From contig NZ_JAHLEF010000003.1 in NCBI RefSeq assembly GCF_018861755.1, positions 62,001 through 126,000 of the forward strand: DNA of 64,000 nt. Reading direction: 5' to 3'. Below are positions 51,369 through 60,667 of the stretch, piece after piece (the first letter of the stretch is position 1; every line of letters starts with the position of its first letter). The position numbers and the translations under genes are program-made. The DNA is from Clostridium sp. CF012 (GTDB lineage: Bacteria > Bacillota > Clostridia > Clostridiales > Clostridiaceae). Under the pieces are notes generated by a model. The model was not told the DNA's origin. It did no database searches and saw only the letters and a program-made list of their open reading frames with translations.

Positions 51369-53168
51369 ATGATAAAACTTAAAAACTTAGCTAAAAAATA
51401 CGGAGACACTGTAATACTTGATGATATAAGTTATAATTTTCCACAAAAGGGTCTTGCTTGCATTTTAGGTGCATCCGGCTGTGGTAAAAGCACGTTGCTG
51501 AACTTACTTGCAGGCTTTGATACTGATTACAGTGGTGAAATAAATGTTTGTGGCAGTTCTATTAGCGATATGAACGCCAGTAAATTATGTGATTATCGTA
51601 GGGATAATGTAGGATTTGTTTTTCAAAATTATCACTTATTAAGTGGCTATACTGTCCTTGATAATATTCTTTTAGCTTGTGAGCTAAATTCTGACAGGTT
51701 AGAAATAAACATAAGTAAAGCAAAGGTGATTTTAGATAAGGTGGGTATTTTAGAAAAAGAAAATGAAAAAATCGAAAACCTATCCGGTGGACAAAAACAG
51801 CGTGTTGCAATAGCAAGAGCACTTATTAACAACCCGAAAATTATTTTTGCAGACGAACCCACAGGGGCATTGGATCGAGATACTTCCAGCGAAATTATGA
51901 AGCTAATCAATAAAATTGCTGATGAAAGATTGGTTGTCCTCATAACTCACGATAAAAAAATATGCGACTTTGCTGACGAAATAATCACAATAGAAAGTGG
52001 GAAAATCAAAGTATTACAAACCTCTTCTAGTGATAAAGTAATGGAAGAAAAAAACGGTCTAAATGCAAAAGCAGCAGTTAAAGTATCTGTTATGAGCAGG
52101 GCAATGAAGAATTTTAAGGTGCACCTAAAAAGATATATAGCAGTTTCCCTTGCTATTTCCATTGGTATTTGTGCGTTTATTCTCTCACTTTCCTCTGGTA
52201 ATATAATGAAAAAGTCTATTTTAGACTTCAAAGAAAAAAATACTGCATTTAATAATGGATACATTAAATGCAGTGATGATACAACTATATTTAATTTTCT
52301 GGCTAAGGATGAGCGGATAGAAAATATTTATTATCAATATCCTCTTAAAAATATTACGCTTATCCTTGATGGCAAAAGTGAAGCTGTAACTGAAAAAATT
52401 CCTACGCCAAAGGCAAATGAAAGTATGTCTTACGGTACTATGCCACGCAGGGGCCTTACGGAAATTGCTATAACTCCAAGCCTTGCGAAAAAGTTTGCAA
52501 GTAATATAAACACCATAATTGGCAAAAAAATCTTATTCAAGTTTAACAATTTCAGTGAAACATTTACCATTAGTGGTATTTATAATGCAGGGTATGACGA
52601 TTTCTTTATAAGCTCCGACATTGAACAAAAGCTATATAAGAACATCGGTGGCCAAAAGAGTTATTCCATTAGCTATGATGTTAAAGAGTTTGAGCATATA
52701 GTTGCGGTTAGCAATATGTTAGAGCTGAAAGGCATTACTTCAAAAAATGCTTCAAAGGACGTTTCAGCACTACAAGATACCTTTAACAGCCTAAATCGTT
52801 TATTTTTAGTATTGTCAGTTCTTATCTTTGCTGTAGGGTTGTTTATAAGTACAATCTTACTTGTTAAGCTCCAGAATTCTAGATATAGAGAGGTTGGCCT
52901 TTTGTCAGCCTTAGGCTTTAGCAAGGAGGTTATTCAAAAGATTATATTAGGTGAAAATCTACTACTTTCTTGCATGGCAACAGCTACAAATGTAGTATTG
53001 ATAACTTTAGCTTACTTGGCACGATGGGTTGTAGATTCTTCAGTAGTTATTACTTTTGTACAAGCAATAGGCTCCATGATAGCGACCTTTGCAATCATTC
53101 TTTTCGTGAGTATTGTAGTTAGCTACAAGCTAATTAACACTGAACCCGCTACAGCATTGAGGAAATGA
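51369..53168 (+). CDS. ABC exporter, ATPase fused to FtsX-like permease (second of pair)
   Basis: A 599-residue partner of the preceding gene with the same layout. ATPase at residues 1-215 (Walker A LGASGCGKST, signature NLSGGQKQR, Walker B IIFADEPTGALDR, ITHD). First membrane segment at about 255-275, extracytoplasmic domain at about 280-465, then three membrane segments (SRYREVGLLSALGFSKE loop, FtsX-type). The two products are probably a heterodimer. Its start is one base after the first gene's stop. Confidence 0.92.
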   Translation: MIKLKNLAKKYGDTVILDDISYNFPQKGLACILGASGCGKSTLLNLLAGFDTDYSGEINVCGSSISDMNASKLCDYRRDNVGFVFQNYHLLSGYTVLDNILLACELNSDRLEINISKAKVILDKVGILEKENEKIENLSGGQKQRVAIARALINNPKIIFADEPTGALDRDTSSEIMKLINKIADERLVVLITHDKKICDFADEIITIESGKIKVLQTSSSDKVMEEKNGLNAKAAVKVSVMSRAMKNFKVHLKRYIAVSLAISIGICAFILSLSSGNIMKKSILDFKEKNTAFNNGYIKCSDDTTIFNFLAKDERIENIYYQYPLKNITLILDGKSEAVTEKIPTPKANESMSYGTMPRRGLTEIAITPSLAKKFASNINTIIGKKILFKFNNFSETFTISGIYNAGYDDFFISSDIEQKLYKNIGGQKSYSISYDVKEFEHIVAVSNMLELKGITSKNASKDVSALQDTFNSLNRLFLVLSVLIFAVGLFISTILLVKLQNSRYREVGLLSALGFSKEVIQKIILGENLLLSCMATATNVVLITLAYLARWVVDSSVVITFVQAIGSMIATFAIILFVSIVVSYKLINTEPATALRK

Positions 53169-53318
53169 TAAATTTGCTTTTAAACTCTTATCAGATGCAC
53201 TAGACACAGGTTGATGAGGCTCACCATAGCAAGTGGGTCACTTCATGCCCCATTAAGGTAACTGTGACTTGGTAAAAACAGTAAACAGGCAATGTTAGTT
53301 ATCCTTAAAAATCTCCAT

Positions 53319-53345
53319 AAAAAAGAAGGCACTATTTGCCCTCTC
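53319..53345 (-). terminator. terminator of the 53363-54142 gene
   Basis: On the minus strand GAGGGCA and TGCCTTC pair (one G-U), followed by six T. Confidence 0.7.
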
Positions 53346-53362
53346 TACGATTCTAGTTAAAT

Positions 53363-54142
53363 TTAATATTGCTTGTTTGCTAAAATATTTCCGTTTTTAT
53401 CTCCTACTATTGCTGCATAAACTGTAAATGTTTTATTATTTGCTGTGAATGTAAAATCTTTTACCATACTATTCATTATCATTAATCCATAGTTATGGTG
53501 CTGATCTGTATACCCATCATAATTAGTTGTTATGCTAATAATCATTGAAGTTCCATTTTCAGGTATTTGTATTTCATAATCTGTTATAGCTTTATATATA
53601 GGCATTGTGTTTTCTTGATCTCCATCTTTAGAGATAGAAAGTTTAAATGCTTTTTTAGCTTCTGGTATCAGAGATTTATTTGTAACTTCTATTGCTGCTT
53701 TTTTTCTATCTGCAAGTGCTTTAGCATCAGCTATCTTCTTATCTTCTTCGGCTTTTTTTTCATTTATTATTTTATCAGCAAGAGTTTTATCTTCGATTTC
53801 TTTTGCTTTGGTTTGTTCCGGTGTTAATTCAACAACTTTTTCTGTCCCCGTACTTGCAGTGATGGGTTTTGAAATTGGATCTGGTGTTTTATCATCGTTT
53901 GGAGAAAATATTAAAAATAATATAAGTGCTAGTGGAATTATAAACCTTTTTCTTGTATACCATTTTTTATCTTGTTTAGCTTTTTTATAATTTTCCTTAA
54001 TATCCATAAATACTTTATCGGTTTTTTCCTTTGACTTGACGTTTTTTAATTTTGCATCTACAAATGCTTGTTTCCTTTTGGCTATTTTACCTGCATGTTT
54101 TGCGTTATGTTCCGCTTGCTTTTCCATTAATTTTTTAAACAT
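53363..54142 (-). CDS. single-span membrane protein with basic N-terminus and extracellular beta domain, unknown
   Basis: A 259-residue protein starting at ATG 54142 (AAGGTGG nine bases upstream). Residues 1-65 are very Lys-rich and helical. A membrane segment lies at about 68-85 (FIIPLALILFLIFS), followed by a Thr/Pro linker, a charged coiled region (about 115-165) and a C-terminal ~95-residue beta-like domain (FKLSISKDGD, TSMIISITTNYDGY, FTFTANNKTFTVYAAI). The C-terminal part lies outside the cell. I do not recognise the family. Confidence 0.65.
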   Translation of the reverse strand: MFKKLMEKQAEHNAKHAGKIAKRKQAFVDAKLKNVKSKEKTDKVFMDIKENYKKAKQDKKWYTRKRFIIPLALILFLIFSPNDDKTPDPISKPITASTGTEKVVELTPEQTKAKEIEDKTLADKIINEKKAEEDKKIADAKALADRKKAAIEVTNKSLIPEAKKAFKLSISKDGDQENTMPIYKAITDYEIQIPENGTSMIISITTNYDGYTDQHHNYGLMIMNSMVKDFTFTANNKTFTVYAAIVGDKNGNILANKQY

Positions 54143-54368
54143 TAACATATGCCACCTTTTACTTTTGTAATAGATGCCGGGATTACCCGCACCTTATTTT
54201 TTTTATATTCTTAAATTATTGTGCTATTAAACCTCCTTAAAATATTAGAATATTTTTTTGATTATATTTAGTACATTGTATTGCCACCTTATATTATCAT
54301 ATTCTAGGAATCTCTCCAACAAGAACCGACAAAAACCGAGTTAAGGTTGTTTAAACCAAAACATATAA
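54143..54368. other. intergenic region before the second duplicated leader
   Basis: No gene or strong inverted repeat seen in this AT-rich stretch. The similarity to the first leader begins at about 54369. Confidence 0.4.
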
Positions 54369-54551
54369 AGTGTTGCTTGGATGATTTTGAATCATTTAAG
54401 CAATTTTTTTATTTTGAAGTACGGTTTACACTTATATGTACAATAATCCTTCTCATAAGCTCTAAACACATCATTTATTCCATTTTCTATGTGTAAACTA
54501 TACTCGGAATATAAAGTCAACAAACGTTGAAATTGCAAGTGTGTTACTTTT

Positions 54552-54580
54552 TTGACAATGATATCGTTTTTAAATATACT
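54552..54580 (+). promoter_or_regulatory. promoter of the hypB-flavoprotein-hypA operon
   Basis: TTGACA (54552-54557), 17 bases, TATACT (54575-54580), identical hexamers to copy 1. Confidence 0.85.
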
Positions 54581-54598
54581 TAAGATAGCAAAACTATA

Positions 54599-54637
54599 AC
54601 AATCTAACAAGGGTGCTAGGTAGCACTAAGTGATTGT
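54599..54637 (+). ncRNA. structured leader RNA element, copy 2 (class unknown)
   Basis: ACAATC (54599-54604) pairs with GATTGT (54632-54637); the enclosed GTGCTAGGTAGCAC can form an inner hairpin. Both elements are 39 bases long. Relative to copy 1 the outer stem changes A-U to C-G, keeping the pair. Confidence 0.5.
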
Positions 54638-54710
54638 AAACGATTTTTTACTTTTCAAATGAAAAAAAGAGTAAAAACAAAATTTAGTATGAAATAGAGG
54701 GGGATATGAT

Positions 54711-55382
54711 ATGGATACATTTAAAATTCTTGAGATAAAGAAAAGTGTTTTCGAAAATAACGATAGACAAGCGGATTTACTTAGGGAAGAATTGAAAAAA
54801 GAAAAGACATTTTTATTAAATTTAATGTCATCACCAGGTTCGGGTAAAACAACAACTGTTTTAAGAACCATTGAAGCACTTAAAGCTGAAATGAGCATTG
54901 GTGTTTTAGAAGCTGATATTGACTCAGATGTAGATGCTCAGGCTGTTGCGCAGACAGGTACAAAAGTAATCCAATTGCACACAGGTGGTATGTGTCACCT
55001 CGATTCAGATATGACCAAGCAAGGTCTATCGGGACTGGGAACAGAAGGAATTGATTTCGTTATTTTAGAAAATGTAGGCAATTTGGTTTGTCCAGCAGAA
55101 TTTGACACTGGAGCTTCAAAAAATGCCATGATTTTAAGTATACCAGAGGGAGATGACAAACCTCTAAAATATCCACTAATGTTTTCTATTGTTGATGTTT
55201 TATTGATTAACAAAATAGATGCAATGGACTATTTTGATTTTGATTTAGAGGCAGTCAAAGCGCGCGCTAAAAAATTGAACCCAAATGTAAAGATTATCCC
55301 AATTTCTGCTAAAACCGGTGAGGGAATCGCTGAGTGGGCCGATTGGATTCGTAGCGAAGTTAAAAATTGGAACATAAAATAG
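54711..55382 (+). CDS. hypB: HypB-type GTPase for nickel insertion
   Basis: A 223-residue G3E-family GTPase that delivers nickel to NiFe-hydrogenase or another Ni enzyme. Seen: Walker A LMSSPGSGKTTT, the metal-site GMCHLDSDM (Cys-His in the switch region), ENVGNLVCPAEFDTGA, EGDDKPLKYPLMF and the base-recognition LINKIDAM. No N-terminal His-rich nickel store. It is the first gene of an operon with the flavoprotein and hypA; no hydrogenase structural gene is in the window. Confidence 0.92.
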   Translation: MDTFKILEIKKSVFENNDRQADLLREELKKEKTFLLNLMSSPGSGKTTTVLRTIEALKAEMSIGVLEADIDSDVDAQAVAQTGTKVIQLHTGGMCHLDSDMTKQGLSGLGTEGIDFVILENVGNLVCPAEFDTGASKNAMILSIPEGDDKPLKYPLMFSIVDVLLINKIDAMDYFDFDLEAVKARAKKLNPNVKIIPISAKTGEGIAEWADWIRSEVKNWNIK

Positions 55383-55418
55383 CATTATAGTGAAAATTAA
55401 TATGGGGGGGGACTACGT

Positions 55419-58097
55419 ATGGTAAAAGAAAGAGTATTGGATCTTGCAAATAAGATTAGTAGGACAAAACGAGGTTCAAAATCAGAAATAAAACCAGAAC
55501 ATCCAGAATATAAAATTTTGGAACCTGTTGTTACAGATGAAATGGCGGAAGCCGCACTTTGCCTTGAATTACGTAAGCCGAAGAGTGCAGAAGAAGTTGC
55601 TACGCTCTGTGGTAAATCTGTAGAGCAAACCGCTAAACTCTTATGGGAATTGGCCGTTGCCGGTGTTGTTTTTGTAAACAAAATTGATGGCGTTGACAAA
55701 TACTGGCATGATATTTGGGTTCCAGGCCACATGGAAATGATGGCTAACAACAGGGAAAACGTAAGAAAGTTTCCGCAAATTGCCAAAGCTTTTGATGATT
55801 ACGGAAAAAGAAAAGGTCCCATGGCAGCAGGTCTTTTTCCTGTAGGCACAGGACCTATGCGTGTTATCCCTATTGAAACAGCCATTGAAGGGGAAACCAG
55901 AAGAGCATCCTATGAGGAAGTTTCCAAATATCTCAATGAAAATACTATTTTCTCAGTTTCGGATTGTTCTTGCCGTACATCAAGAGAAGCTATGGGAGAA
56001 GGTTGCGGTCACTTGAAGGAAGATATGTGTATTCAGATGGGTCATGCTGCTGAATTCTATATCCGTACAGGCAGAGGCCGTGAAATTACCCGCGTGGAAG
56101 CTTTTGAAATTATTAAAAAAGCCGAAGAAAATGGTTTGATGCATAGTATACCCAATACAGATGGCCCTGGAAAAACTCACGCCATTTGTAATTGCTGCGG
56201 TTGTTCCTGTTTCGCTATGAGGATTGCCGGTATGTATCTTAACAATGATATGGTTCGTTCAAATTATGTTTCACAAATCGATAAAGATAAATGTGTTGCT
56301 TGCGGAGAATGTGCTACGGTTTGTCCTGTTAATGCATTGAAATTAGGTCAAAAGGTATGTACTAAAACTCCAATTACTCCGGAGACTCGTGAGGATTTCC
56401 CATCTAATACAGAGTGGGGTCCCGACAAATATAATGTGGATTATCGTACCAATAGAGAAAATGTTGTTGAAACCGGTACAAGTCCTTGTAAAACTGAGTG
56501 TCCAGCTCACATATCTGTTCAAGGATATATTAAACTAGCTTCTCAAGGGAAATATAAAGAAGCACTTGAACTTATCAAGCATGAAAATCCGTTTCCAGCA
56601 GTTTGCGGGCGTATCTGTCCAAGAAAATGTGAATCTGCCTGTACAAGGGGCGATATTGATGATGCTGTTGCTGTTGATGAAATCAAAAAATTCATTGCCC
56701 AGCAAGAGCTACACATGGAGAATCGCTATATACCAAAATTGAGACATGAATATGGTAAAAAAATTGCCATTATCGGTGCTGGACCCTCAGGTCTGTCTTG
56801 TGCTTTCTACTTAGCCATCGACGGTTATAAGGTAACAGTGTTTGAAAAACAAAAGGCACTTGGCGGAATGCTTACACTTGGAATTCCATCTTATAGATTG
56901 GAAAAAGAAGTAATAAACGCAGAAATTGATATTTTGAGGGAACTCGGCATCGAGTTCAAGACAGGTATTGAAGTAGGTAAAGATGTCCGCCTTGAAGATT
57001 TAAGAAGTCAAGGATATGAAGCATTCTATCTTGCAATCGGTGCTCAGGCAGGTAGAAACCTGGGTATCGAGGGTGAAGATGCAGAAGGTGTTGTTACAGG
57101 TGTTGATTTCCTACGAGATGTAAACTTGGGTAATGACATAAAACTTGAAGGAAACGTAGTTGTAATAGGTGGCGGTAACGTTGCAATTGATGTTGCAAGA
57201 ACAGCTACAAGAGTTGGCTGCTCAAAGGTTGATATGTTCTGTCTTGAAAATCGAAAAGAAATGCCAGCGCTTGCAGAAGAAATTGAAGATGCAATGTCAG
57301 AAGATATTGGTATCAACAATTCTTGGGGTCCAAAACGAATTCTAAAGGAAAATGGACGTGTATGCGGTATAGAATTCAAAAAATGTCTTTCAGTTTTCGA
57401 CAAGGATGGAAAATTCAGTCCTATATTTGATGAAAAGGAAACTGTGATTGTTAAGACAACTCATGTTCTGATTTCAGTAGGTCAGGGAATAGACTGGGGC
57501 AAACTACTGGAAAATAGCAAAATAGAATTAAATCCAAACAAGACAATCAAAGCAGATTCCTTTACGCTGCAGACAGGAGAGCCAGATGTATTTGCAGGCG
57601 GAGATGTCATGACAGGTCCTAAGTTTGCTATTGATGCCATTGCTTTGGGTAAAGAAGGTGCAATTTCAATCCATCGTTATGTTCAACCAGGACAGAGCTT
57701 AGTTAACGGTCGTGACAGGAGAGAGTATCATTCACTTGATAAAGAAAACTTGAATCTTGAAAGCTATGATCGTATGCCTAGGCAAAGATCACTTCCTGTG
57801 GATGGAAAGAAATCAAGGGAAACCTTTAAGGATTTACGCATTACCTTTACAGAAGAACAAGTGAAGAAGGAAGCAGAACGTTGCCTTGGCTGCGGTGCTA
57901 CAACTGTAGATGAGTATATGTGTGTAGGCTGCGGTGCATGTACAACTAGATGTAAATTTGACGCCATTTCACTTGTCAGAAAATATGACGCTACGAGCGT
58001 ACCTTTTGAAAAGCTAAAACCGGTAATTCTTAAAAATATGATTGTGCGCAAAGGTAGAATTTTTATCCATAAGGTTAAAAAGTCCTTACGCAAATAG
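55419..58097 (+). CDS. multi-cluster Fe-S flavoprotein, copy 2, between hypB and hypA
   Basis: An 892-residue twin of 42350-45034 with the same modules: Cys-rich N-domain (DCSCRTSREAMGEGCGH, CNCCGCSC), ferredoxin motif CVACGECATVCPVN, GltD-type cluster (CGRICPRKCESAC), FAD and NAD(P) Rossmann motifs, and a terminal CVGCGACTTRCKFDA. Most residues are the same as in copy 1. The GltD module is almost unchanged, while residues 60-130 differ most. A long G run (about seven G) forms its ribosome binding site. Its position between two nickel-maturation genes suggests that it serves, or is matured with, a nickel enzyme. Confidence 0.9.
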   Translation: MVKERVLDLANKISRTKRGSKSEIKPEHPEYKILEPVVTDEMAEAALCLELRKPKSAEEVATLCGKSVEQTAKLLWELAVAGVVFVNKIDGVDKYWHDIWVPGHMEMMANNRENVRKFPQIAKAFDDYGKRKGPMAAGLFPVGTGPMRVIPIETAIEGETRRASYEEVSKYLNENTIFSVSDCSCRTSREAMGEGCGHLKEDMCIQMGHAAEFYIRTGRGREITRVEAFEIIKKAEENGLMHSIPNTDGPGKTHAICNCCGCSCFAMRIAGMYLNNDMVRSNYVSQIDKDKCVACGECATVCPVNALKLGQKVCTKTPITPETREDFPSNTEWGPDKYNVDYRTNRENVVETGTSPCKTECPAHISVQGYIKLASQGKYKEALELIKHENPFPAVCGRICPRKCESACTRGDIDDAVAVDEIKKFIAQQELHMENRYIPKLRHEYGKKIAIIGAGPSGLSCAFYLAIDGYKVTVFEKQKALGGMLTLGIPSYRLEKEVINAEIDILRELGIEFKTGIEVGKDVRLEDLRSQGYEAFYLAIGAQAGRNLGIEGEDAEGVVTGVDFLRDVNLGNDIKLEGNVVVIGGGNVAIDVARTATRVGCSKVDMFCLENRKEMPALAEEIEDAMSEDIGINNSWGPKRILKENGRVCGIEFKKCLSVFDKDGKFSPIFDEKETVIVKTTHVLISVGQGIDWGKLLENSKIELNPNKTIKADSFTLQTGEPDVFAGGDVMTGPKFAIDAIALGKEGAISIHRYVQPGQSLVNGRDRREYHSLDKENLNLESYDRMPRQRSLPVDGKKSRETFKDLRITFTEEQVKKEAERCLGCGATTVDEYMCVGCGACTTRCKFDAISLVRKYDATSVPFEKLKPVILKNMIVRKGRIFIHKVKKSLRK

Positions 58098-58117
58098 AAA
58101 AAAGGTGGTGATTTCAT

Positions 58118-58459
58118 TTGCATGAACTGGGCGTAGTGTTTGAAGTCATTAAGACGGTTCAAGACTTTGCAGAAAAAAACGGATTGACAAAATTCGATAA
58201 ATTGGTTCTCCAAATTGGCGAGCTCTCATCCATGATTCCAAAATATATTGAAGCTTGTTACCCAGCAGCCGTAGATGGTACGCCATTGCAAGAGATGAAA
58301 TTAGAAATTGAAATATTGCCTGGCAATGGTCTTTGCAAAAAATGCAATAAAGTTTTTAATATCATTGAAAATAGTCAAGCATGTCCAAACTGCAGCAGTA
58401 AAGACTGGGATTTATTAAGCGGAAGAGAGTTTATGATTAAAGAAATTGTCGCTTGCTAA
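58118..58459 (+). CDS. hypA: HypA nickel metallochaperone
   Basis: A 113-residue protein. The start must be TTG 58118, because it yields the invariant N-terminal Met-His-Glu that binds nickel (MHELGVVFEVI); GGTGGTG lies upstream. The C-terminal zinc site has two CxxC pairs (CKKC, CPNC). It works with HypB to hand nickel to a target apo-enzyme. It is the last gene of the hypB operon. Confidence 0.93.
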   Translation: MHELGVVFEVIKTVQDFAEKNGLTKFDKLVLQIGELSSMIPKYIEACYPAAVDGTPLQEMKLEIEILPGNGLCKKCNKVFNIIENSQACPNCSSKDWDLLSGREFMIKEIVAC

Positions 58460-58483
58460 ATTGAGGCTCAAAAAAAGGTTATA

Positions 58484-58537
58484 ACACACTGCCCTACAAA
58501 ATTTAATTTTTGCAGGGCAGTGTGTTGTTTTTTAATC
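58484..58537 (+). terminator. terminator of the hypB-flavoprotein-hypA operon
   Basis: AACACACTGCCCTACAAAA and TTTTGCAGGGCAGTGTGTT form a 19-bp stem with one A-C mismatch, followed by GTTTTTT. Confidence 0.9.
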
Positions 58538-58636
58538 TCGTTCACACTCATTCAAGTGGTAGTTATTTAAAGTTAGGTTGTTCTTGCCATTCGTCAAACA
58601 TGATTCAAAAACATTATGAAGAAAAATTTAAGGTAT

Positions 58637-59338
58637 TCAACAACGTGCTTGTTTCTTTTTCTTAACGCCACGAGATTCCATCTTTTCAATGTAAGTTCTA
58701 ATCATAGGTACGTTGCAAGCAGTGTTACCCATATCCACAGTCACCTTCCCTATTTTGTCTCCTAGTTCCTTAGCTTTTTTTGATAAATCAGGCACATAAC
58801 CACCAGCTGCAATGACAAATAAGTTCATTTGATATTTAACTCCTTCCCGTTCATCATGAATAACCACTGCAATGTGATCAAGATACTGATTTATCTCATG
58901 CATATCTATGAGATCATTGGGCAATGTGGCTAAAATGCTAGTATAGGTTGACCACCCTGCTGCTGCAATTGTCTCAATATCTGATTGTATCCATTCTCTA
59001 GCCAACTGGACACCGAAAGCACTTTCAGAAGTAATCCAAGCAACTGTGGTGCATGCTATACTTTCACAACGACTATTGACTACCCAATGTTTAAGGTCCT
59101 TTAGTGTCATCTTTGTTTCATCAGCAATAAGCCCCGCTAAATACATGGCATCATAATTACCCGTATCAAATAGTTGCAATGATAAATTATAATCTTTTTT
59201 AATGATCTTTTGAAGTTTTTTAAGATCTGAAACTTTAACGCCATATTTAGGATCTGGTACACCATGGTTCCCATAAATACGACGGTTTTGTTCGCTGCCA
59301 TGCTCTTCCAAATACAGCATAACCTCTCCAATTTCCAT
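58637..59338 (-). CDS. AlkD-like DNA alkylation repair protein
   Basis: A 233-residue all-helical HEAT-repeat protein; ATG 59338 has AGGTGAT upstream. The N-terminal YGNHGVPDPKYGVKVSDLKK, CTTVAWITSE and EWIQSDIETIAAAGWSTY segments match the DNA alkylation repair (AlkD/AlkC) family, which excises bulky or cationic alkylated bases by capturing flipped lesions. Length is normal. Three tandem 10-bp repeats (ATCTAAACAT, about 59359-59388) lie just upstream, between it and iscB. Confidence 0.8.
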   Translation of the reverse strand: MEIGEVMLYLEEHGSEQNRRIYGNHGVPDPKYGVKVSDLKKLQKIIKKDYNLSLQLFDTGNYDAMYLAGLIADETKMTLKDLKHWVVNSRCESIACTTVAWITSESAFGVQLAREWIQSDIETIAAAGWSTYTSILATLPNDLIDMHEINQYLDHIAVVIHDEREGVKYQMNLFVIAAGGYVPDLSKKAKELGDKIGKVTVDMGNTACNVPMIRTYIEKMESRGVKKKKQARC

Positions 59339-59358
59339 ATGATCACCTGGTTTCTTAA

Positions 59359-59388
59359 ATCTAAACATATCTAAACATATCTAAACAT
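59359..59388. repeat. three tandem copies of a 10-bp unit
   Basis: ATCTAAACAT is repeated three times just upstream of the AlkD-like gene and close to the 3' end of the iscB locus. Confidence 0.7.
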
Positions 59389-59431
59389 TTAAATTTAAAA
59401 CCAGTATTCACCTCACTTTCTATTTTTAAAT

Positions 59432-60667
59432 TTATATAAATCTTATACTATTCGGTCTTGAAATAAGATTAAGACTTTTTAACCCGTATCTTTTAAGTAC
59501 GATATTATCTTTGGTTGTCATATTAAACTGCTTTTTTTCTGGATATATTGCTGTTATATATCCAATATAACATAAGCCATTTCGTTTGGTATATTTAACA
59601 TAATCTCTTAATTTAAATCCATCAACAATTTTATCTATATCACCCTTTGATTTTTTGCGTAAAGGTTTTATATGCCAGTCTTTAATGTTGATATCCTTAG
59701 TTTTAATTTCAGTGCCACAAACTACTAAAGCATCATTTGAATGACTTTTTTCTATATTCCAGTCTATTCTATGATTTGCAGTATCGGCGCCTGTATTCAA
59801 ATGTAGTGGCGCTATTTTCCCAAGTTCCACTTGCAGATATTTTTTACCTTGCATAACATGCATTGGATGCCTAAGATATAAATTCTTACCTTTAATTTTA
59901 TTTAAATATCTATCCATCATCTGAAGTTCCTTGCCAAAAGTTTTTATATGGCACTTTTCGCATAGAGTTACACCGTTATAAATACTATCAGCTCCACCAC
60001 TGTTTTTGGGTTTAACATGGTGCATTTGAAGTTTAATTTTAGAACTGCACTCTACACATTCAAAGTTATCTCTCATAAATACAGCTAACCTTATGTTATT
60101 ATCAAGTCTATTTGACTTCTGATACTGGCATTTATATAGCTTTTTGCCTTCAATCAAAACCCTTATGTCTATAAGAACATCTTCAAGATATATAGCATCT
60201 ATCTTAGTCCATTTTAATAGTTTACTTACAACCCTTAATATAGACTGTTTCTTTTGCAGTATAGTTGGCGCAAGTCTATTCTTGCGTTTAGATGCGCGTC
60301 TGTTATCAAACCTCTTTTCACGATATCTTTTATGGTACCTATGATATGTTCTATGGCCCTTTCTTACAGTCATTTTTGTGGAAACATCTTGCCTTAATTC
60401 TATAGTTCCTTTGAAAACTGTTTTAACCTTTGTGTTACATTGTTGAATTATCCCAAGGCCTACATTTTTACTTCCATCATCAATTCCAAGATAATTTTTA
60501 ACATCATCAATATTATCATCCTCAACTATCTTTTGTAGCTGTATTACCATTGGAAATTTATTAAGCATTTTAGCTTTGTTTTTCCGAATAAGATAATATG
60601 CTTTGTTTTTGTTGCATGGACTTAATCTGTTGCCAGATAAGTCCACTACAAAAGAATATTCGACCAT
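59432..60667 (-). CDS. iscB: IscB RNA-guided endonuclease (RuvC-HNH), stand-alone
   Basis: A 411-residue IscB, the group from which Cas9 descends. PLMP domain at residues 6-44 (VVDLSGNRLSPCNKNKA). RuvC-I with Asp63 in LGIDDGSKNVGLGI, Arg-rich bridge helix at 101-135, RuvC-II with Glu162 in IYLEDVLID, and HNH (about 198-245) with FECVECSSKIKLQMHHVKP and TLCEKCHIKTF. RuvC-III has His309 and Asp312 in KSHSNDALVV; a ~90-residue C-terminal domain would read the target-adjacent motif. All catalytic residues are present. There is no TnpA gene beside it. AGGAGGATG precedes ATG 60667, and its omega RNA should lie just upstream (60668-60925). Confidence 0.9.
   Translation of the reverse strand: MVEYSFVVDLSGNRLSPCNKNKAYYLIRKNKAKMLNKFPMVIQLQKIVEDDNIDDVKNYLGIDDGSKNVGLGIIQQCNTKVKTVFKGTIELRQDVSTKMTVRKGHRTYHRYHKRYREKRFDNRRASKRKNRLAPTILQKKQSILRVVSKLLKWTKIDAIYLEDVLIDIRVLIEGKKLYKCQYQKSNRLDNNIRLAVFMRDNFECVECSSKIKLQMHHVKPKNSGGADSIYNGVTLCEKCHIKTFGKELQMMDRYLNKIKGKNLYLRHPMHVMQGKKYLQVELGKIAPLHLNTGADTANHRIDWNIEKSHSNDALVVCGTEIKTKDINIKDWHIKPLRKKSKGDIDKIVDGFKLRDYVKYTKRNGLCYIGYITAIYPEKKQFNMTTKDNIVLKRYGLKSLNLISRPNSIRFI

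Larger units (their letters stand above)
54369..54710 (+). repeat. duplicated leader region, copy 2 (before hypB)
   Basis: About 340 bp, closely similar to 42016-42349 from the terminator hairpin (54373-54410) through the promoter and structured leader to the ribosome binding site (AGAGGGGG). The downstream gene differs: hypB here, the flavoprotein in copy 1. Confidence 0.9.
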
